Assembly: GCF_003076515.1 (NCBI RefSeq)
Contig: NZ_CP022390.1
Span: 1,612,001 to 1,676,000 of the forward strand
Direction of reading: 5' to 3'
Length of the DNA stretch: 64,000 bases
Source: Alcaligenes aquatilis
GTDB taxonomy: Bacteria; Pseudomonadota; Gammaproteobacteria; Burkholderiales; Burkholderiaceae_B
The translations under genes and the position numbers were made by a program. Below the pieces are notes generated by a model, which was not told the DNA's origin, did no database searches, and saw nothing but the letters and a program-made list of their open reading frames with translations. The first letter of the stretch is position 1, and every line of letters starts with the position of its first letter. Of this stretch, positions 1 to 8,863 are shown one piece after another.

Positions 1-249
1 TTTGCCGTGCAGGGTTTGGGCATCGCCTATCTGCCAGAATTCTCGATCAGCGAGCCTCTGGCAGATGGGCGGCTACAAACCGTTCTGGACGACTATGCAG
101 AACGCACTGGCGTTTTCTACATCCTCTGGCCTGCCAGCAAACATCCTTCGCCCAAAGTCAGAGCCTTCGTCGATTTCCTGTGCGCCCGTGTGTTTCCGGC
201 TGCTCTGGACACGTCTCAAACCCAAGCCCGCCGCGTGAGCGGCCAATAA
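1..249 (+). CDS. LysR-family regulator, C-terminal fragment (cut by window edge)
   Basis: The reading frame is open from base 1 and ends at a TAA at 247-249. The 82 visible residues resemble the end of a LysR effector-binding domain: a GLGIAYLPEF strand-turn segment, then a predicted effector-domain tail containing a HPSPKVRAFVDFL helix, which is the typical last helix of this family. The N-terminal HTH lies outside the window, so the target genes cannot be inferred. The assignment is from family pattern only; the fragment is too short for a subfamily. Confidence 0.75.
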   Translation, partial: FAVQGLGIAYLPEFSISEPLADGRLQTVLDDYAERTGVFYILWPASKHPSPKVRAFVDFLCARVFPAALDTSQTQARRVSGQ

Positions 250-440
250 ATGCCCACCCTCAATCCGCTCCACTTCCCACGCCTGCACTGCTGCACACCG
301 TTGCGATGCCCCACCCCTGCCCTAGGGCGGACTTTTGACGCGCGCCTGAGCGTATATTGACCTTGTCTCAGCCATTGCTAAACCTGCTCTATAAAGCTTC
401 GACTCAGTGCGACACATGGCGCACTGACAGCATCGCGGAC

Positions 441-480
441 AAAAAAAGCCCCTGATCTACTTGAGATCAGGGGCTCTATT
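441..480 (-). terminator. Rho-independent terminator after speDE
   Basis: A perfect 12-bp stem (447-458 with 464-475, AGCCCCTGATCT / AGATCAGGGGCT) with a 5-nt loop. Read on the minus strand it is followed by seven T residues. It sits 50 bp past the stop codon of the minus-strand polyamine gene. Confidence 0.85.
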
Positions 481-530
481 TCTAGCAAAGTCAGCGGATC
501 GCCAAGCTTTGGCCGTTTATCGCGGGCGGC

Positions 531-1808
531 CTAACAGACCTCTTCCAGATTGGCCTCGTTCACCGGCATCAGGCGGCGGTAGAAAGTAGGCAGAGCAAAC
601 AAGGCGCCATGAAGATCAGCGTTGTAGAACTGCAGAGAATCCTGATTCTCGCTGCTCATGCGCTGTTCCAGACGTTCCTGGATTTGCTCGGCGCAGAACG
701 CACGCGGGTTCAGCTCGTCGGAAGCAATCGCCAGCCCCCAGTAAGAACCGTACAGCGGAATATGCAGACCGTAACCATGCACCTGCGCAAACACGCTGGC
801 CAGGGATGCGCTCAGGTTCTTGACCTGCTGGCTTTCGTGGAAAGGCGAACCCAGGTGCAAGACCAAAGCACCACCGCTTGCCAGCGCGCGTTTGCAGGAC
901 TCAAAGAACGCGGCGGTGTACAAAGGACCAGCCGGCGTTTCGGGGTCGGTCAGATCCAGGTAAATCAGATCAAACCGCTCCTGTGTATTGGCCAGAAATT
1001 TCGCGCCGTCTTCAATCTGAATCTGCACACGCGGGTTATCAAAGGCCCCCTTATGAATAGACTGCAAGTGCTCGCGAGCCACCTCGATCACTTCGCCATC
1101 CAGCTCAACCAAGGAGACTCGCTCCAGGCTGGGGTACTTCAACAGTTCTTCCAGGGCACCACCATCACCACCGCCCACAATCAAGGCGCGACGTGGATTG
1201 GGGTGTGCCATGGCGGCCGGGTGAATCAGGCCCTCGTGGTAGAAGAACTCTTCGGCCTCGGAGGTCATCATGCAGCCGTCCAAGCGCAAGGTCGTACCCA
1301 GGGTTTCGGAACGCAGCAATTCCAGACGTTGGAAAGCGGTCTGACGCTCCAGCAAACGCTCGGTAAAGCGAAAGCCGTACAAGGCATCCTGGTTCAGGTT
1401 TTCCGTCAGCAGTTCGCCTGCATGAGCCGGGCCATCGGCCTCGCCACGCCACAAGCGATTACGCTGGGCCTGGCCGGGCTTGAAAGCCTGCTCAATACCG
1501 TTAATCAGGCGGGTCGCCTTGCCTGAGTTGTCTTGCATGAAGTTGCAAACATACACGTCCAGCGTCACGCCGTCGCGCTCTGGCCAGGTATGAATGGCTA
1601 AATGAGACTCCGCCAGCAGCAGGACACCGGTGACACCACCGGGCTGCCCTTCAAACTCGGGAAATGCCTGCCACTCTTCACCAACAATCGTCAGCCCAGC
1701 ATCGATCGTCTGCTGGCGGCAAAAATCAGCCAGTTTCTGGGCATCGATCAGCAGCTCCGGGCTGCATGCACATTGGTAAAGGTCTGCGGTCAAGTGCAAG
1801 CCTTGCAT
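531..1808 (-). CDS. Fused S-adenosylmethionine decarboxylase / spermidine synthase-type aminopropyltransferase
   Basis: 425 residues holding two normally separate polyamine enzymes. Residues 1 to about 120 are a bacterial class 1 AdoMetDC (SpeD): the motif LAESHLAIHTWPE includes E67-S68, where the proenzyme would cut itself to form the catalytic pyruvoyl group, and C88 fits the proton-donor cysteine. Residues about 145-425 are an aminopropyltransferase (SpeE): GGGDGG at 212-217 binds decarboxylated AdoMet, and YLDLTDP at 283-289 carries the acidic pocket. Together they would convert AdoMet plus a diamine, probably putrescine, to spermidine. The ATG has AAAGGAG about 9 nt upstream. Such fusions are known but uncommon; substrate choice cannot be read from sequence. 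Confidence 0.92.
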   Translation of the reverse strand: MQGLHLTADLYQCACSPELLIDAQKLADFCRQQTIDAGLTIVGEEWQAFPEFEGQPGGVTGVLLLAESHLAIHTWPERDGVTLDVYVCNFMQDNSGKATRLINGIEQAFKPGQAQRNRLWRGEADGPAHAGELLTENLNQDALYGFRFTERLLERQTAFQRLELLRSETLGTTLRLDGCMMTSEAEEFFYHEGLIHPAAMAHPNPRRALIVGGGDGGALEELLKYPSLERVSLVELDGEVIEVAREHLQSIHKGAFDNPRVQIQIEDGAKFLANTQERFDLIYLDLTDPETPAGPLYTAAFFESCKRALASGGALVLHLGSPFHESQQVKNLSASLASVFAQVHGYGLHIPLYGSYWGLAIASDELNPRAFCAEQIQERLEQRMSSENQDSLQFYNADLHGALFALPTFYRRLMPVNEANLEEVC

Positions 1809-1875
1809 AATCGTGTGCTCCTTTAACGGATTTTGCGCTCCCTACCAACGAGATGACCGCAACATAAAAACTTCA

Positions 1876-1911
1876 AAGCGAGGTGCACCTGAAAAGGCGA
1901 TCACCTCGCTT
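1876..1911 (-). terminator. Hairpin between histidine kinase and speDE, probable terminator
   Basis: Perfect 10-bp inverted repeat AAGCGAGGTG (1876-1885) / CACCTCGCTT (1902-1911), loop 16 nt. On the minus strand a TTTTT tract follows after a few bases. A smaller CCCTA/TAGGG hairpin with a T-rich tail lies just upstream at about 1967-1979. Either could end the kinase transcript; the larger one could also lie in the speDE leader. Confidence 0.5.
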
Positions 1912-1982
1912 CATCGAAAAGAGGGCAAATTGTACCTTATATCAAACTTAAATATATGAAAATAACCCTATTTTAGGGAAGA

Positions 1983-3128
1983 TTAAGGTATATACGACGC
2001 GGAAGGCAACAAAACCAATTCCATGACCAAATGTGCGCCTGCCCCTGGGTGATCCTTGAAGTACACCCTGCCCCCGTGATGCTGGACAATCGAGCGCAAA
2101 ATGGACAAACCCAGACCACTGCCTTGCACCTGTTGGCCGGGCAGGCGATAGAACTTGTCAAACACCTTATCTTTATAAAGAGGATCAATACCCGGGCCTT
2201 GATCCAGGACGTCGATACAGGCCCAACCCATTTGGCCAGGCCGCAAACGCAAGGTCACCACCGTATCCGCAGCAGAGTACTTCAAGGCATTTTCCAAGGC
2301 ATTGCGCAGCGCCACTAGCAAAGGAACCACATCCACTCTGGCCCACATGTTGTGCGAAGGTAAATCCAGGCAAATACGGTGGCGCTGTTCATTGAAAGAG
2401 CGCAGGCTCAGGCGCAACACCGCACGCAAATCTGACGTGCGCCACTCCCGGCTGCCAACCCCTTCATACTCGATGCGATTTAGACGCGTCAAATCGTCGA
2501 GCAGCACATCCACCCCTCGAACTTTTTCTCGTAACTTCATGTAAATTTTGCCAGCCCAGGCTGACGGGGTGGACTCTAACTGCAGCAATTCAATGTAGCC
2601 GCTGATGGCCGCCAGCGGAGAGCGTATTTCATGAGCGGCCACTGCAAAACAGTCTGCCCGGTCCCGTTCTTTTTGCATTTGTGCGCTGACATCACGAATC
2701 ATCAATAAAGTGGCCGTAGCGGGAGCTGGCGCAGCATAGGAGTGAAACTCCAGCGCACGCCGGCGCTCACCTTCGCCATCCCGGTGCATACAATAAAAGG
2801 GATGATGGGCGCGGTAAATAGCCTGGCTAATTCCAGGCAGCAAATACGCTAAATCGGCCTGCAGTCCATTTTCGAGACGTTGAAAAAAATCCAGAAAATC
2901 ATTTGTGTGATTGACTAACTCCGGAATACCCAACAAGTTGCGCATGGCCCGATTACAGCCCTGCAGCATCCCGCTGGAATCAAACATAGCAATCGCATCC
3001 GGCAAGGCATCGAGCATTTGCTCCGAACAATGCGATCTTTCATAAGTTAGCCTGGGCCATTTAGGAACACTCGCTTGATTAAACAAGCGTTGCCCCATTA
3101 AAAAACTGGTAAATAATGTGAGCAACAA
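1983..3128 (-). CDS. PAS-containing sensor histidine kinase, no clear membrane anchor
   Basis: 381 residues. A PAS-like region spans about 35-150 (DALPDAIAMFDSSGMLQGCNRA). The HisKA dimerisation helix carries the phospho-acceptor H166 in AAHEIRSPLAAISGY. The ATPase domain shows the N box NALENALKYS (N280), the G1 box DQGPGI (309-314) and the G2 box GSGLGL (336-341), so all catalytic parts are present. There is only a short hydrophobic N-terminus, so it is probably cytoplasmic. The start is TTG, preceded by AGGGG; an ATG at 3098 is a weaker-SD alternative. The divergent response regulator at 3922 is the natural candidate partner, but 790 bp separate them. Confidence 0.88.
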   Translation of the reverse strand: MLLTLFTSFLMGQRLFNQASVPKWPRLTYERSHCSEQMLDALPDAIAMFDSSGMLQGCNRAMRNLLGIPELVNHTNDFLDFFQRLENGLQADLAYLLPGISQAIYRAHHPFYCMHRDGEGERRRALEFHSYAAPAPATATLLMIRDVSAQMQKERDRADCFAVAAHEIRSPLAAISGYIELLQLESTPSAWAGKIYMKLREKVRGVDVLLDDLTRLNRIEYEGVGSREWRTSDLRAVLRLSLRSFNEQRHRICLDLPSHNMWARVDVVPLLVALRNALENALKYSAADTVVTLRLRPGQMGWACIDVLDQGPGIDPLYKDKVFDKFYRLPGQQVQGSGLGLSILRSIVQHHGGRVYFKDHPGAGAHLVMELVLLPSASYIP

Positions 3129-3921
3129 GCCAATCCCCTATTTCTGCCCCAAAACAAGCACTGTGCCTGCCTCAGTGCGTTCTCAATCGCCATGCCGCCA
3201 AAGATCAGGCCCCGAAACTACGCCTGCTTTTTTTTGGGATGGGATTATCGACACGCCGATATCCTGCATCGGCCTGGGTGAAACAAACGATCAATTGCCT
3301 AATAACTTTATTTCATTACCAATAAGAAAAATGGCGGGAAAGGTATCATTAATTTTAAAAAGCCTGGCTCCAAAATGACGCGCCATAATGCTTAAAATCA
3401 CAAACAGCCGTATCATAAGACGCACAACGCTGATTGTAGAAAACGAGGAGACTTGCATAAAATAGATTCCTATTTATTTCATAAAGGCAGGCTGGGATCA
3501 AGGTCAATACCAACAAAAAACACTAGGGTGCAAACACCCTGATTTCCTGGTTTGGCAGCCCCGTCACGATCCCGGACACCTATTTGTTGCGCTAGAGGAC
3601 AAGTGTGTTCAAGGGCCTACACTGGAAGGTCCGGTAACACGACAGCACAAGGGATACGCGTAAAATCAGCAGGGCGAGTCCAGGTTCACAGGCCCGCCAG
3701 ATTAAAGTGATTCCCTGAAGAAACATGAACATCTGAAAATCGGAGATATTAGAAGCATGTGTGTCAAATACTCTGCCTATCACTGGGCATGAACAGGCCA
3801 CTTCCCATTGCCAGTATTAGTATTTCAGTACTTACTAATATCGTCTCTACACTCTGCACTGCTACATCGGGGCCCTTTCTTTCACTACCCCGGTCTGGCC
3901 TGCTTTCATTTTTTTGACTCC
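3129..3921. other. 793-bp intergenic stretch, no convincing gene
   Basis: No ORF here has both a ribosome binding site and a recognisable protein. It is more A/T-rich than its surroundings around 3300-3480. The only structure I see is a 6-bp hairpin AGGGTG/CACCCT at 3525-3540 without a T tract. It presumably contains divergent promoters for the kinase and the response regulator. Confidence 0.4.
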
Positions 3922-4545
3922 ATGAACGACGCCGTTTACTCCACTCGGCAGGCTGCTGATTTACTAGGTGTGTCCGTACGCACCGTACAACTTTGGGTAG
4001 AAGCCGGGACCTTGAAGGCCTGGAAAACCCAAGGCGGCCACCGACGCATTGACCGCGACTCCGTGCAAACCATTTTGCAAGAGCGCCAAGGGCGAGGTAG
4101 TGCGCAACTACCCGATGCCCCCACCCCCTCAAGCCTGCCCGTTGGCAACGATGAACCTTGTCTGCGCGTGCTGGTCGTTGAAGACGATCTGGATCTGCTG
4201 GCTATTTACCGTATGGCCATGGAACATCTGCCCTTCCCGATTGAACTGCGTTGTGAGCAGGATGGGCTCAAAGGTCTGATTGCTGCAGGCAATTTCTACC
4301 CCGATGTCCTGATTGTGGACCTGAACTTGCCCAAGCTCGATGGCTTTGCCATGCTCAAAGCCCTGGCGGACGCCCCCGAAACCGGACATACCCAGATCTA
4401 CGTCATTTCCGCTCTGAGTGCCACCGACATTCACGCACGCGGTGGCCTGCCCGGCAACGCCACAGCCCTGGCCAAGCCCATTCCTATCGCCTTGCTTTTG
4501 CAACTGCTCAGCGAAGCCTTCCACGCCCAGTACCTGCCCTCCTGA
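3922..4545 (+). CDS. Response regulator with N-terminal excisionase/MerR-type HTH and C-terminal receiver domain
   Basis: 207 residues. Residues 5-50 form an excisionase-family winged HTH (YSTRQAADLLGVSVRTVQLW...GGHRRI), followed by a Pro/Ser-rich linker at about 58-78. Residues 80-205 form a receiver: acidic E87-D88-D89, phospho-acceptor D133 in VDLNLPKLDG, Ser in VISALS and K185 before a proline. The domain order is reversed from ordinary response regulators, which carry the receiver first. The longer frame from 3808 was rejected because homology begins at the ATG at 3922, though the SD there is poor. It probably binds DNA in response to phosphorylation; the kinase at 1983-3128 is the nearest candidate. 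Confidence 0.88.
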   Translation: MNDAVYSTRQAADLLGVSVRTVQLWVEAGTLKAWKTQGGHRRIDRDSVQTILQERQGRGSAQLPDAPTPSSLPVGNDEPCLRVLVVEDDLDLLAIYRMAMEHLPFPIELRCEQDGLKGLIAAGNFYPDVLIVDLNLPKLDGFAMLKALADAPETGHTQIYVISALSATDIHARGGLPGNATALAKPIPIALLLQLLSEAFHAQYLPS

Positions 4546-4602
4546 GCGCCTCTTTCCCCCTGTATCAGCACGGATCAATTTTTTCAGTTTCAACCCATTT
4601 GT

Positions 4603-4621
4603 GACAATGATTTTCATTTGA
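4603..4621 (+). promoter_or_regulatory. Fur-box-like sequence upstream of the aer-like gene
   Basis: GACAATGATTTTCATTTGA matches 13 of 19 positions of the classical Fur consensus, and further GATTATCAA-like sequence follows. It lies 127-145 bp before the ATG at 4748. The match is moderate and the region is A/T-rich, so chance similarity is quite possible. Confidence 0.25.
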
Positions 4622-4747
4622 TTATCAATTTTTTATTTTTAGACATAAAAAACGGATCAAATGATACTATTCACGAAAATTCACAACAAGAAATTGATCC
4701 GTTTATCGCGCGTCTTTTGCTGATACAAAAATATAAAGGGGAAGGTT

Positions 4748-6442
4748 ATGCGCAAGAACCTACCAATTACCGGCATCGAAACCGAGCTGCTGGACGAACA
4801 ATATCTCATCTCCAAAACTGACCTGGCCGGGCGCATCATCTATGCAAACCCGGCCTTTGTCGAGGTAAGCGGCTTTAGTCGGGCGGAGTTGATTGGCGAG
4901 CCACACAATATCGTGCGCCACCCCGATATGCCCTCCGAGGTTTTTGCAGATTTGTGGCATACCCTAAAGCAGGGGCGTTCGTGGGTTGGAGTCGTTAAAA
5001 ACCGCCGTAAAGACGGCGGTTTTTATTGGGTTCTAGCCCATGCCAGCCCAATTATTGAACAAGGTGAACTAACCGGCTTTGCCTCGGTACGGGTACGGGC
5101 AAAACCTCAAGCTATTCAAGCCGCTGAACAGTTCTATCAGGAACTGCGCGAGGGCCGAAATCGTTCACGGGCCATACGCGCTGGCAATATTACGGTCCGC
5201 AGCTGGCAGCGCCCTTTTGCAGGACTACGATTTTTATTTGGCCCCAGTTTACTGGCGGCTTTTCTGCGCAAAGGCATATTGAATCTGGGTATTACCGGCG
5301 GGATTATTGCCATGATTCTGAATACGGAAATGCCACAGCAAAGCATGACTCTGCTGGCCAGCTCCCTGGGCGTGGGCACGTTGATAATTTTGGGCTATCA
5401 AGCGATCTTGATGCGGCGTGTTTTGGGATCGTTTAAAACAGCCACGCACATCGCTCAACAAATTGCAGCGGGCAATCTGACAGTCAATACACGTGGGCCT
5501 GCTGTCAAAAACCTGGAGACACTGGGTCAAAACCTGGACCTGATGCGCAAAAGCCTGATGAGCATCAGCACGGACGTGGACCAGAGCTGCAGAAACAATC
5601 AGCGGGTATCACGCAAGCTCTCTGACAATAGTGCCTTGCTGGAAGCACGCACTCAAGAACAAGCGTCCTCCATGCAAGAGACTACCGCCAGCATGAGTTC
5701 ATTTGGGCAAACCGTCTTGCAAACGGCAGACAATGCCAAGGCCAGCCATGAACTGGCCAGCCGCAGTGCTGATATTGCCAGTCGTGGCAATGAGGCGGTT
5801 CAGAAGGTCAGTTCGTCCATGCAACAGATTCTGGAAAGCTCGCAGCATATTGGCAATATCGTCTCGATGATCAACAACATCGCCTTTCAAACCAATATCC
5901 TGTCAATCAACGCGTCGATTGAATCAGCACGGGCTGGAGAAGCCGGTAAAGGTTTTGCGGTGGTCGCGTCTGCCGTGCGTTCGTTGGCCCAGCAAGCAGC
6001 CCAAGCGGCCGATGAAATCAAGCAACTGGTCACTCAAACCCAAACACTCAGTGCCGAAGGGGCGAATCATGCAGCGCATGCGGGCCAAACCATGCAGGAA
6101 ATTCTGACGTCGGTCTCTGAAGTAGCGGGTTTGATGGGTGAAATCTCTACCGCTACCAGTGAACAAAGCATTGGTTTGAGCCAACTGACCCAAGCCCTGA
6201 AACAAGTGGATCAAATTACCACCGACAATGCCGCTCTGGTTCATGATTTGAGCGAAACCGCTCAAGAGTTGAATCAGAACGGTGCCCAGTTGCAAGAGGC
6301 GATCAGTGTCCTCAATCATGGAAAAAGCGCGCCTACCCACTCGCCTGTGCCTTTGACTCTGGCACCCATTGTGAATATGGATACCGCTCGTCGCAGGTCA
6401 ACCCATCCGGGCCGACTACGGCAAGTGGTATCCAACCCCTAG
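4748..6442 (+). CDS. Aer-like PAS methyl-accepting chemotaxis protein (aerotaxis/redox receptor)
   Basis: 564 residues. The N-terminal PAS domain (about 20-120) has the Aer-type sequence IVRHPDMP and no periplasmic sensor domain, as in E. coli Aer, where PAS binds FAD. Two hydrophobic segments at about 170-220 (around GITGGIIAMIL and SLGVGTLIILGYQAIL) anchor it to the inner membrane. A HAMP-like stretch and a long coiled coil follow, with the signalling tip at about 377-410 (IAFQTNILSINASIESARAGE), the CheA/CheW contact. It should report oxygen or redox state to the flagellar motor. SD AAGGGGAAGG precedes the ATG. No che genes are nearby, so it is a lone receptor gene. FAD binding is inferred from family. 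Confidence 0.9.
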   Translation: MRKNLPITGIETELLDEQYLISKTDLAGRIIYANPAFVEVSGFSRAELIGEPHNIVRHPDMPSEVFADLWHTLKQGRSWVGVVKNRRKDGGFYWVLAHASPIIEQGELTGFASVRVRAKPQAIQAAEQFYQELREGRNRSRAIRAGNITVRSWQRPFAGLRFLFGPSLLAAFLRKGILNLGITGGIIAMILNTEMPQQSMTLLASSLGVGTLIILGYQAILMRRVLGSFKTATHIAQQIAAGNLTVNTRGPAVKNLETLGQNLDLMRKSLMSISTDVDQSCRNNQRVSRKLSDNSALLEARTQEQASSMQETTASMSSFGQTVLQTADNAKASHELASRSADIASRGNEAVQKVSSSMQQILESSQHIGNIVSMINNIAFQTNILSINASIESARAGEAGKGFAVVASAVRSLAQQAAQAADEIKQLVTQTQTLSAEGANHAAHAGQTMQEILTSVSEVAGLMGEISTATSEQSIGLSQLTQALKQVDQITTDNAALVHDLSETAQELNQNGAQLQEAISVLNHGKSAPTHSPVPLTLAPIVNMDTARRRSTHPGRLRQVVSNP

Positions 6443-6447
6443 CTATG

Positions 6448-7023
6448 CTAGAACCCCAGGCTTTGGGTGCCGCCCAACAGGGCCAGCACACCCAGCACAG
6501 CAAAGATACCGGCTGCAATCCGGTGGACCAACTGAATAGGCAAACGGCGGGCGATGCGCTCACCGAACAAAACGGCCGGAGCGTTGGCCAGCATCATGCC
6601 CAAAGTCGTGCCTAGCACCACAAAACCGAATTCTTGATATTGAGCGGCTAAAGCGACCGTGGCGATTTGGGTTTTATCGCCCATTTCAGCCAGGAAAAAG
6701 GTGACCAGGGTGGTCCCGAACACACCAAAGCGAGTACGTGTGGCCTCTGCATCGTCGATCTTGTCGGGAATCAGAATCCAGATGGCCATGGCCAGAAAGG
6801 AAATACCCAGCACCCAACGCAGCACTTCAGGATCCAGCAATGCCGGAACCCAGGCACCAATGGCACCAGCCAGACCGTGATTGACTAAGGTTGCTATGAA
6901 AATAGCGAGAATAATGGGCCAAGGGCGTTTGTAGCGGGCTGCGAGAATAAAGGCGAGCAACTGGGTTTTGTCCCCAATTTCTGCTAGAGCAACCACACCC
7001 GTGGAGATAAACAACGCTTCCAT
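6448..7023 (-). CDS. UPF0016/GDT1 family manganese exporter (MneA-like)
   Basis: 191 residues, almost entirely hydrophobic, with about six membrane helices in two inverted halves. Each half carries the family signature: EIGDKTQ at 15-21 and EMGDKTQ at 113-119, the acidic residues that bind the cation. Bacterial members export Mn2+. The ATG at 7023 was chosen over an upstream one because AGGAG lies 5 nt before it, and because the preceding sequence is the yybP-ykoY riboswitch, which normally controls this family. Stops 5 bp from the convergent aer-like gene. Specificity for Mn2+ rests on family plus riboswitch. Confidence 0.92.
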   Translation of the reverse strand: MEALFISTGVVALAEIGDKTQLLAFILAARYKRPWPIILAIFIATLVNHGLAGAIGAWVPALLDPEVLRWVLGISFLAMAIWILIPDKIDDAEATRTRFGVFGTTLVTFFLAEMGDKTQIATVALAAQYQEFGFVVLGTTLGMMLANAPAVLFGERIARRLPIQLVHRIAAGIFAVLGVLALLGGTQSLGF

Positions 7024-7028
7024 AACAA

Positions 7029-7072
7029 CTCCTGGCCGGATACGAGACGAATGACCACAAACCCTCCCGGCC
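7029..7072 (-). promoter_or_regulatory. Likely SD-masking stem of the manganese riboswitch
   Basis: On the minus strand GGCCGG (7072-7067) can pair with CCGGCC (7039-7034), which directly abuts the AGGAG ribosome binding site (7033-7029). This fits an expression platform that hides or frees the start site of the exporter gene. Inferred from base complementarity only. Confidence 0.5.
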
Positions 7073-7080
7073 AAACGCGA

Positions 7081-7192
7081 AGGTCTATGGTCAAAAGTCT
7101 TGCCAGGCTAAGTTGCTACCAGCGCCATGACCCTGTATAGGTCAAGTATGTTGACGCTGATCTTCGCTCATTCGAAGCGGCTACTCCCTAAT
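7081..7192 (-). ncRNA. yybP-ykoY manganese riboswitch
   Basis: The minus strand reads the conserved blocks of this Mn2+-sensing RNA in order: AGGGAGTAGCCGC, then GCGTCAACATAC, then GGTCATGGCGCTGG, then GGCAAGACTTTTGACC, spaced as in the family. It ends about 60 nt before the exporter ATG. In this family Mn2+ bridges the L1 and L3 loops and turns on expression of Mn exporters. Boundaries are approximate to within about 10 nt. Confidence 0.93.
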
Positions 7193-7291
7193 GACGAAGC
7201 GCATCGTAGCCCAGATTAGTGCGCCTGTCCAATCGGTGATTTTCAACGCACTGGAAGTACACTTAATTATTTTTACGCTTTCGTCCTACGC

Positions 7292-8863
7292 ATGATTGCC
7301 CAAACCCCAGCGTCTACCCCATCCGACACCTACCAGCGCTATGTGCTGCTGTATCTGTTATTCATGGTTTTGTTGTGGTCCGTTTTGATGGCTATTAGCC
7401 ACAAAGCGCCTGACCTGGACGGCATGGAAGAGCTGGTCTGGTCGGCCAGTTTTGAGCTGGGCTATCTGAAACATCCCCCCTTCCCCTCGTGGGTGATGGC
7501 CGCCTTAACCAGTATGCTCGGACGCCCGGCCTGGCTGACCTTTGCAGCAGGCATGACAGCCTCGGTGCTGGGACTATGGTTTATCTGGAAACTGGCCTGC
7601 GAGTTCCTGAATCCTGAGCGCGCCTTGATGGTCTTGCTGATCAGCTCTGTCTGTATTTACTTTTCCTTGCGCGGCACTATTTTTAATCACAACACGGCCC
7701 AGCTGTGGTCCGTAACCGCCGCGACCTGGTTTTTCTATCGTGCCAGCCGGGACCAGAAACCGGCAGACTGGTTGTGGCTGGGCGCAGTCGCGGCGCTGTC
7801 TACCGTCACCAAATACAGCGCCGTTATTCTGTTCACCGCCTTCTTTTTGTATTTCCTGCGCAGCGGCATGTGGCGTCAACGACAAACCTGGGTAGGCGTG
7901 GGTCTGGCCCTGCTTGCCTATGTACTGGTTTTGTCCCCCCACCTGTACTGGCTGGTAAAGCATGACTTCGCCCCCTTCCGATATATGGATGGCTCGCTGG
8001 AAACGCATACTCGTTGGCAGGCCTACAAAGAGCTACTAGCTTTTAGCCTGGACCAACTAGGGCGACTGAGCCCCATGATAGTGGCCATGATCGCGCTGGG
8101 CATCTGGAACCATCGGGACAAGAAAAAGCGGGCTCAGTCGGATACCGCCCTGCAAGACAAGCAGCGCTATGCCGATGCGATTTCCCGCAGCGATAAGCAG
8201 TTTGTGCTATGGGTAGGCCTGACCCCCATGATCAGCACAGTCTTGATTTCAGCCATTATGGGCACCCGTCTGGTGGCCTCTTGGGCCACGACGTTCTTTG
8301 TGCTGTATGGCTTTTTTGCCTTGTGGATCCTGCATGGCCAGGACAAGATTCAGTTGCGCCGTATCGCCATTATTGTGATCGTGCTGCAGATTCTGCTGGC
8401 ATCGGGCTATGCCTTGGCCCGTGGTCCACTGGCCTGGCATACAGGCCGGGATTCTCGCTCCACCTTCCCCGGCCCCGAGGTGTCTGCTCAGATGCAGGCC
8501 ATCTGGAAAGAGCACATGCCCGGCATCCCCCTAAAGGTCGTGGTAGCGGATACCTGGCTGGGTGGAAATATCGCCGTTCATGCAGGCCAGGACGTCATGG
8601 TCTTTATCGATGCCGATCCTGCCGCTTCGCCCTGGCTGAAACTTCCGCAGGATTTGCAATGCGGGGCCCTGATTGTTTACAGCATCCAGACCCGAGGCAA
8701 GCCGCCAAAGCCCTTGCTCGAACTGTATGAACAAGCCCCCATCAAGGGGCTGACCGAACAGCGCTGGTCCTCTGAACGCAGCCCCATGATTGATCTGAAC
8801 TGGGCGATTTTGCCCGCGCAACGCAGTTGTCCCTTTACAGCCACTGCAGGCCACGACGGTTAA
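7292..8863 (+). CDS. GT39/PMT-2-like membrane glycosyltransferase
   Basis: 523 residues with about ten membrane helices, a GT-C fold. The first loop holds the acidic motif DLDGMEE (41-47), typical of the catalytic loop, and KHPPFPSW (60-67), typical of ArnT-like bacterial members that use polyprenyl-phosphate sugars. A soluble C-terminal region (about 400-523) faces the periplasm. The product probably transfers a sugar to an envelope lipid or glycan; donor and acceptor cannot be told. It stands alone, divergent from the manganese riboswitch and overlapping the convergent LysR gene by 4 bp. Confidence 0.8.
   Translation: MIAQTPASTPSDTYQRYVLLYLLFMVLLWSVLMAISHKAPDLDGMEELVWSASFELGYLKHPPFPSWVMAALTSMLGRPAWLTFAAGMTASVLGLWFIWKLACEFLNPERALMVLLISSVCIYFSLRGTIFNHNTAQLWSVTAATWFFYRASRDQKPADWLWLGAVAALSTVTKYSAVILFTAFFLYFLRSGMWRQRQTWVGVGLALLAYVLVLSPHLYWLVKHDFAPFRYMDGSLETHTRWQAYKELLAFSLDQLGRLSPMIVAMIALGIWNHRDKKKRAQSDTALQDKQRYADAISRSDKQFVLWVGLTPMISTVLISAIMGTRLVASWATTFFVLYGFFALWILHGQDKIQLRRIAIIVIVLQILLASGYALARGPLAWHTGRDSRSTFPGPEVSAQMQAIWKEHMPGIPLKVVVADTWLGGNIAVHAGQDVMVFIDADPAASPWLKLPQDLQCGALIVYSIQTRGKPPKPLLELYEQAPIKGLTEQRWSSERSPMIDLNWAILPAQRSCPFTATAGHDG

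Noticed and set aside
609-1526. 305-residue plus-strand ORF antisense to speDE
   Set aside because: Shadow of the real gene; the minus frame carries all catalytic motifs.
3118-3378. 86-residue plus-strand ORF in the kinase/regulator gap
   Set aside because: Overlaps the kinase start, no SD, no recognisable domain.
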